Origin: Chloroflexota bacterium | Lineage (GTDB): Bacteria > Chloroflexota > Anaerolineae > Fen-1058 | NCBI GenBank assembly: GCA_016219235.1 | Contig: JACRBO010000042.1 | Coordinates: 1-6,461, forward strand | Direction: 5' to 3' | DNA: 6,461 bases | Part shown: positions 6,350-6,461 of the stretch, piece by piece | How the letters are laid out: each line of letters starts with the position of its first letter | How positions within the stretch are numbered: position 1 is the first letter of the stretch | Made by a program: the position numbers and the translations under genes | The notes under the pieces: model-generated | The model's database searches: none | What the model was told of the DNA's origin: nothing | What the model saw: only the letters and a program-made list of their open reading frames with translations

Positions 6350-6452
6350 GTCATTGCGAGCGCTTTTTGCGAAGCAATCTCAATGTCGATCAACGCCAAT
6401 TGCCGGTCGAGTAGGAGACTGCTTCGTCGCAAAAAACGCTCCTCGCAGTGAC
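6350..6452. repeat. Foldback repeat B, a second copy of the same family
   Basis: The left arm (6350-6381) begins GTCATTGCGAG and ends GAAGCAATCTC; the right arm (6415-6452) begins GAGACTGCTTC and ends CTCGCAGTGAC. The arms are near-complements over more than 30 bases, differing by a few substitutions and small indels (the right arm has GGA and CG missing from the left), around a 33-base loop. No nested hairpin is present, so B shows the uninterrupted form of the repeat. There is no gene in 6179-6461. Confidence 0.8.
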
Positions 6453-6461
6453 GGTCGCCGA

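Overview
This 6.46-kb window comes from a bacterial chromosome of roughly 60% GC (estimated by eye). It holds four complete genes, all on the + strand, and each gap between them is largely filled by repeats. The gene content, the TGnTATACT promoters, the near absence of Shine-Dalgarno sequences and the style of the dispersed repeats (ATCCGTGTA tandems, GGTCAAT arrays, CTCACGCAAAG foldbacks, TCATTGCGAG foldbacks) suggest a Chloroflexota (Anaerolineae-like) organism. This assignment is an inference from general familiarity, since no marker gene settles it.

Layout. Positions 1-131 show no gene. An extended -10 element sits so close to the ATG at 147 that the first gene, a DEAD-box RNA helicase with a DbpA-type RNA-binding domain (147-1967), looks leaderless. 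It ends at a strong intrinsic terminator (1978-2017). A short tandem array of four 9-bp units (2029-2064) then abuts a second promoter of the same type (2075-2083). This promoter serves a MoxR-family AAA+ ATPase (2113-3051), a DUF58 protein (3221-4408) and a multi-pass membrane protein with a C-terminal DUF4129 domain (4628-6178). The last stretch (6179-6461) has no gene and carries two foldback repeats.

How the genes work together. The helicase is a separate transcription unit, probably for RNA remodelling in ribosome assembly or RNA decay. MoxR, DUF58 and DUF4129 form a well-known conserved cluster. The cytoplasmic AAA+ ATPase is thought to act as a chaperone on a vWA-like DUF58 partner, and the membrane protein resembles a TgpA-type protein (transmembrane helices plus DUF4129) without the transglutaminase domain that is usually between them. 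The substrate of such clusters is not established here.

The most unusual aspect is the intergenic DNA. The three-gene cluster, normally tightly packed, is broken by a 169-bp gap filled by a 15-bp-period array that flips orientation in its middle, and by a 219-bp gap occupied by a ~188-bp foldback element with 11-bp perfect terminal inverted repeats. The region after the cluster has a third repeat family with a hairpin nested in one arm. No CRISPR array, transposase, tRNA or rRNA is visible.
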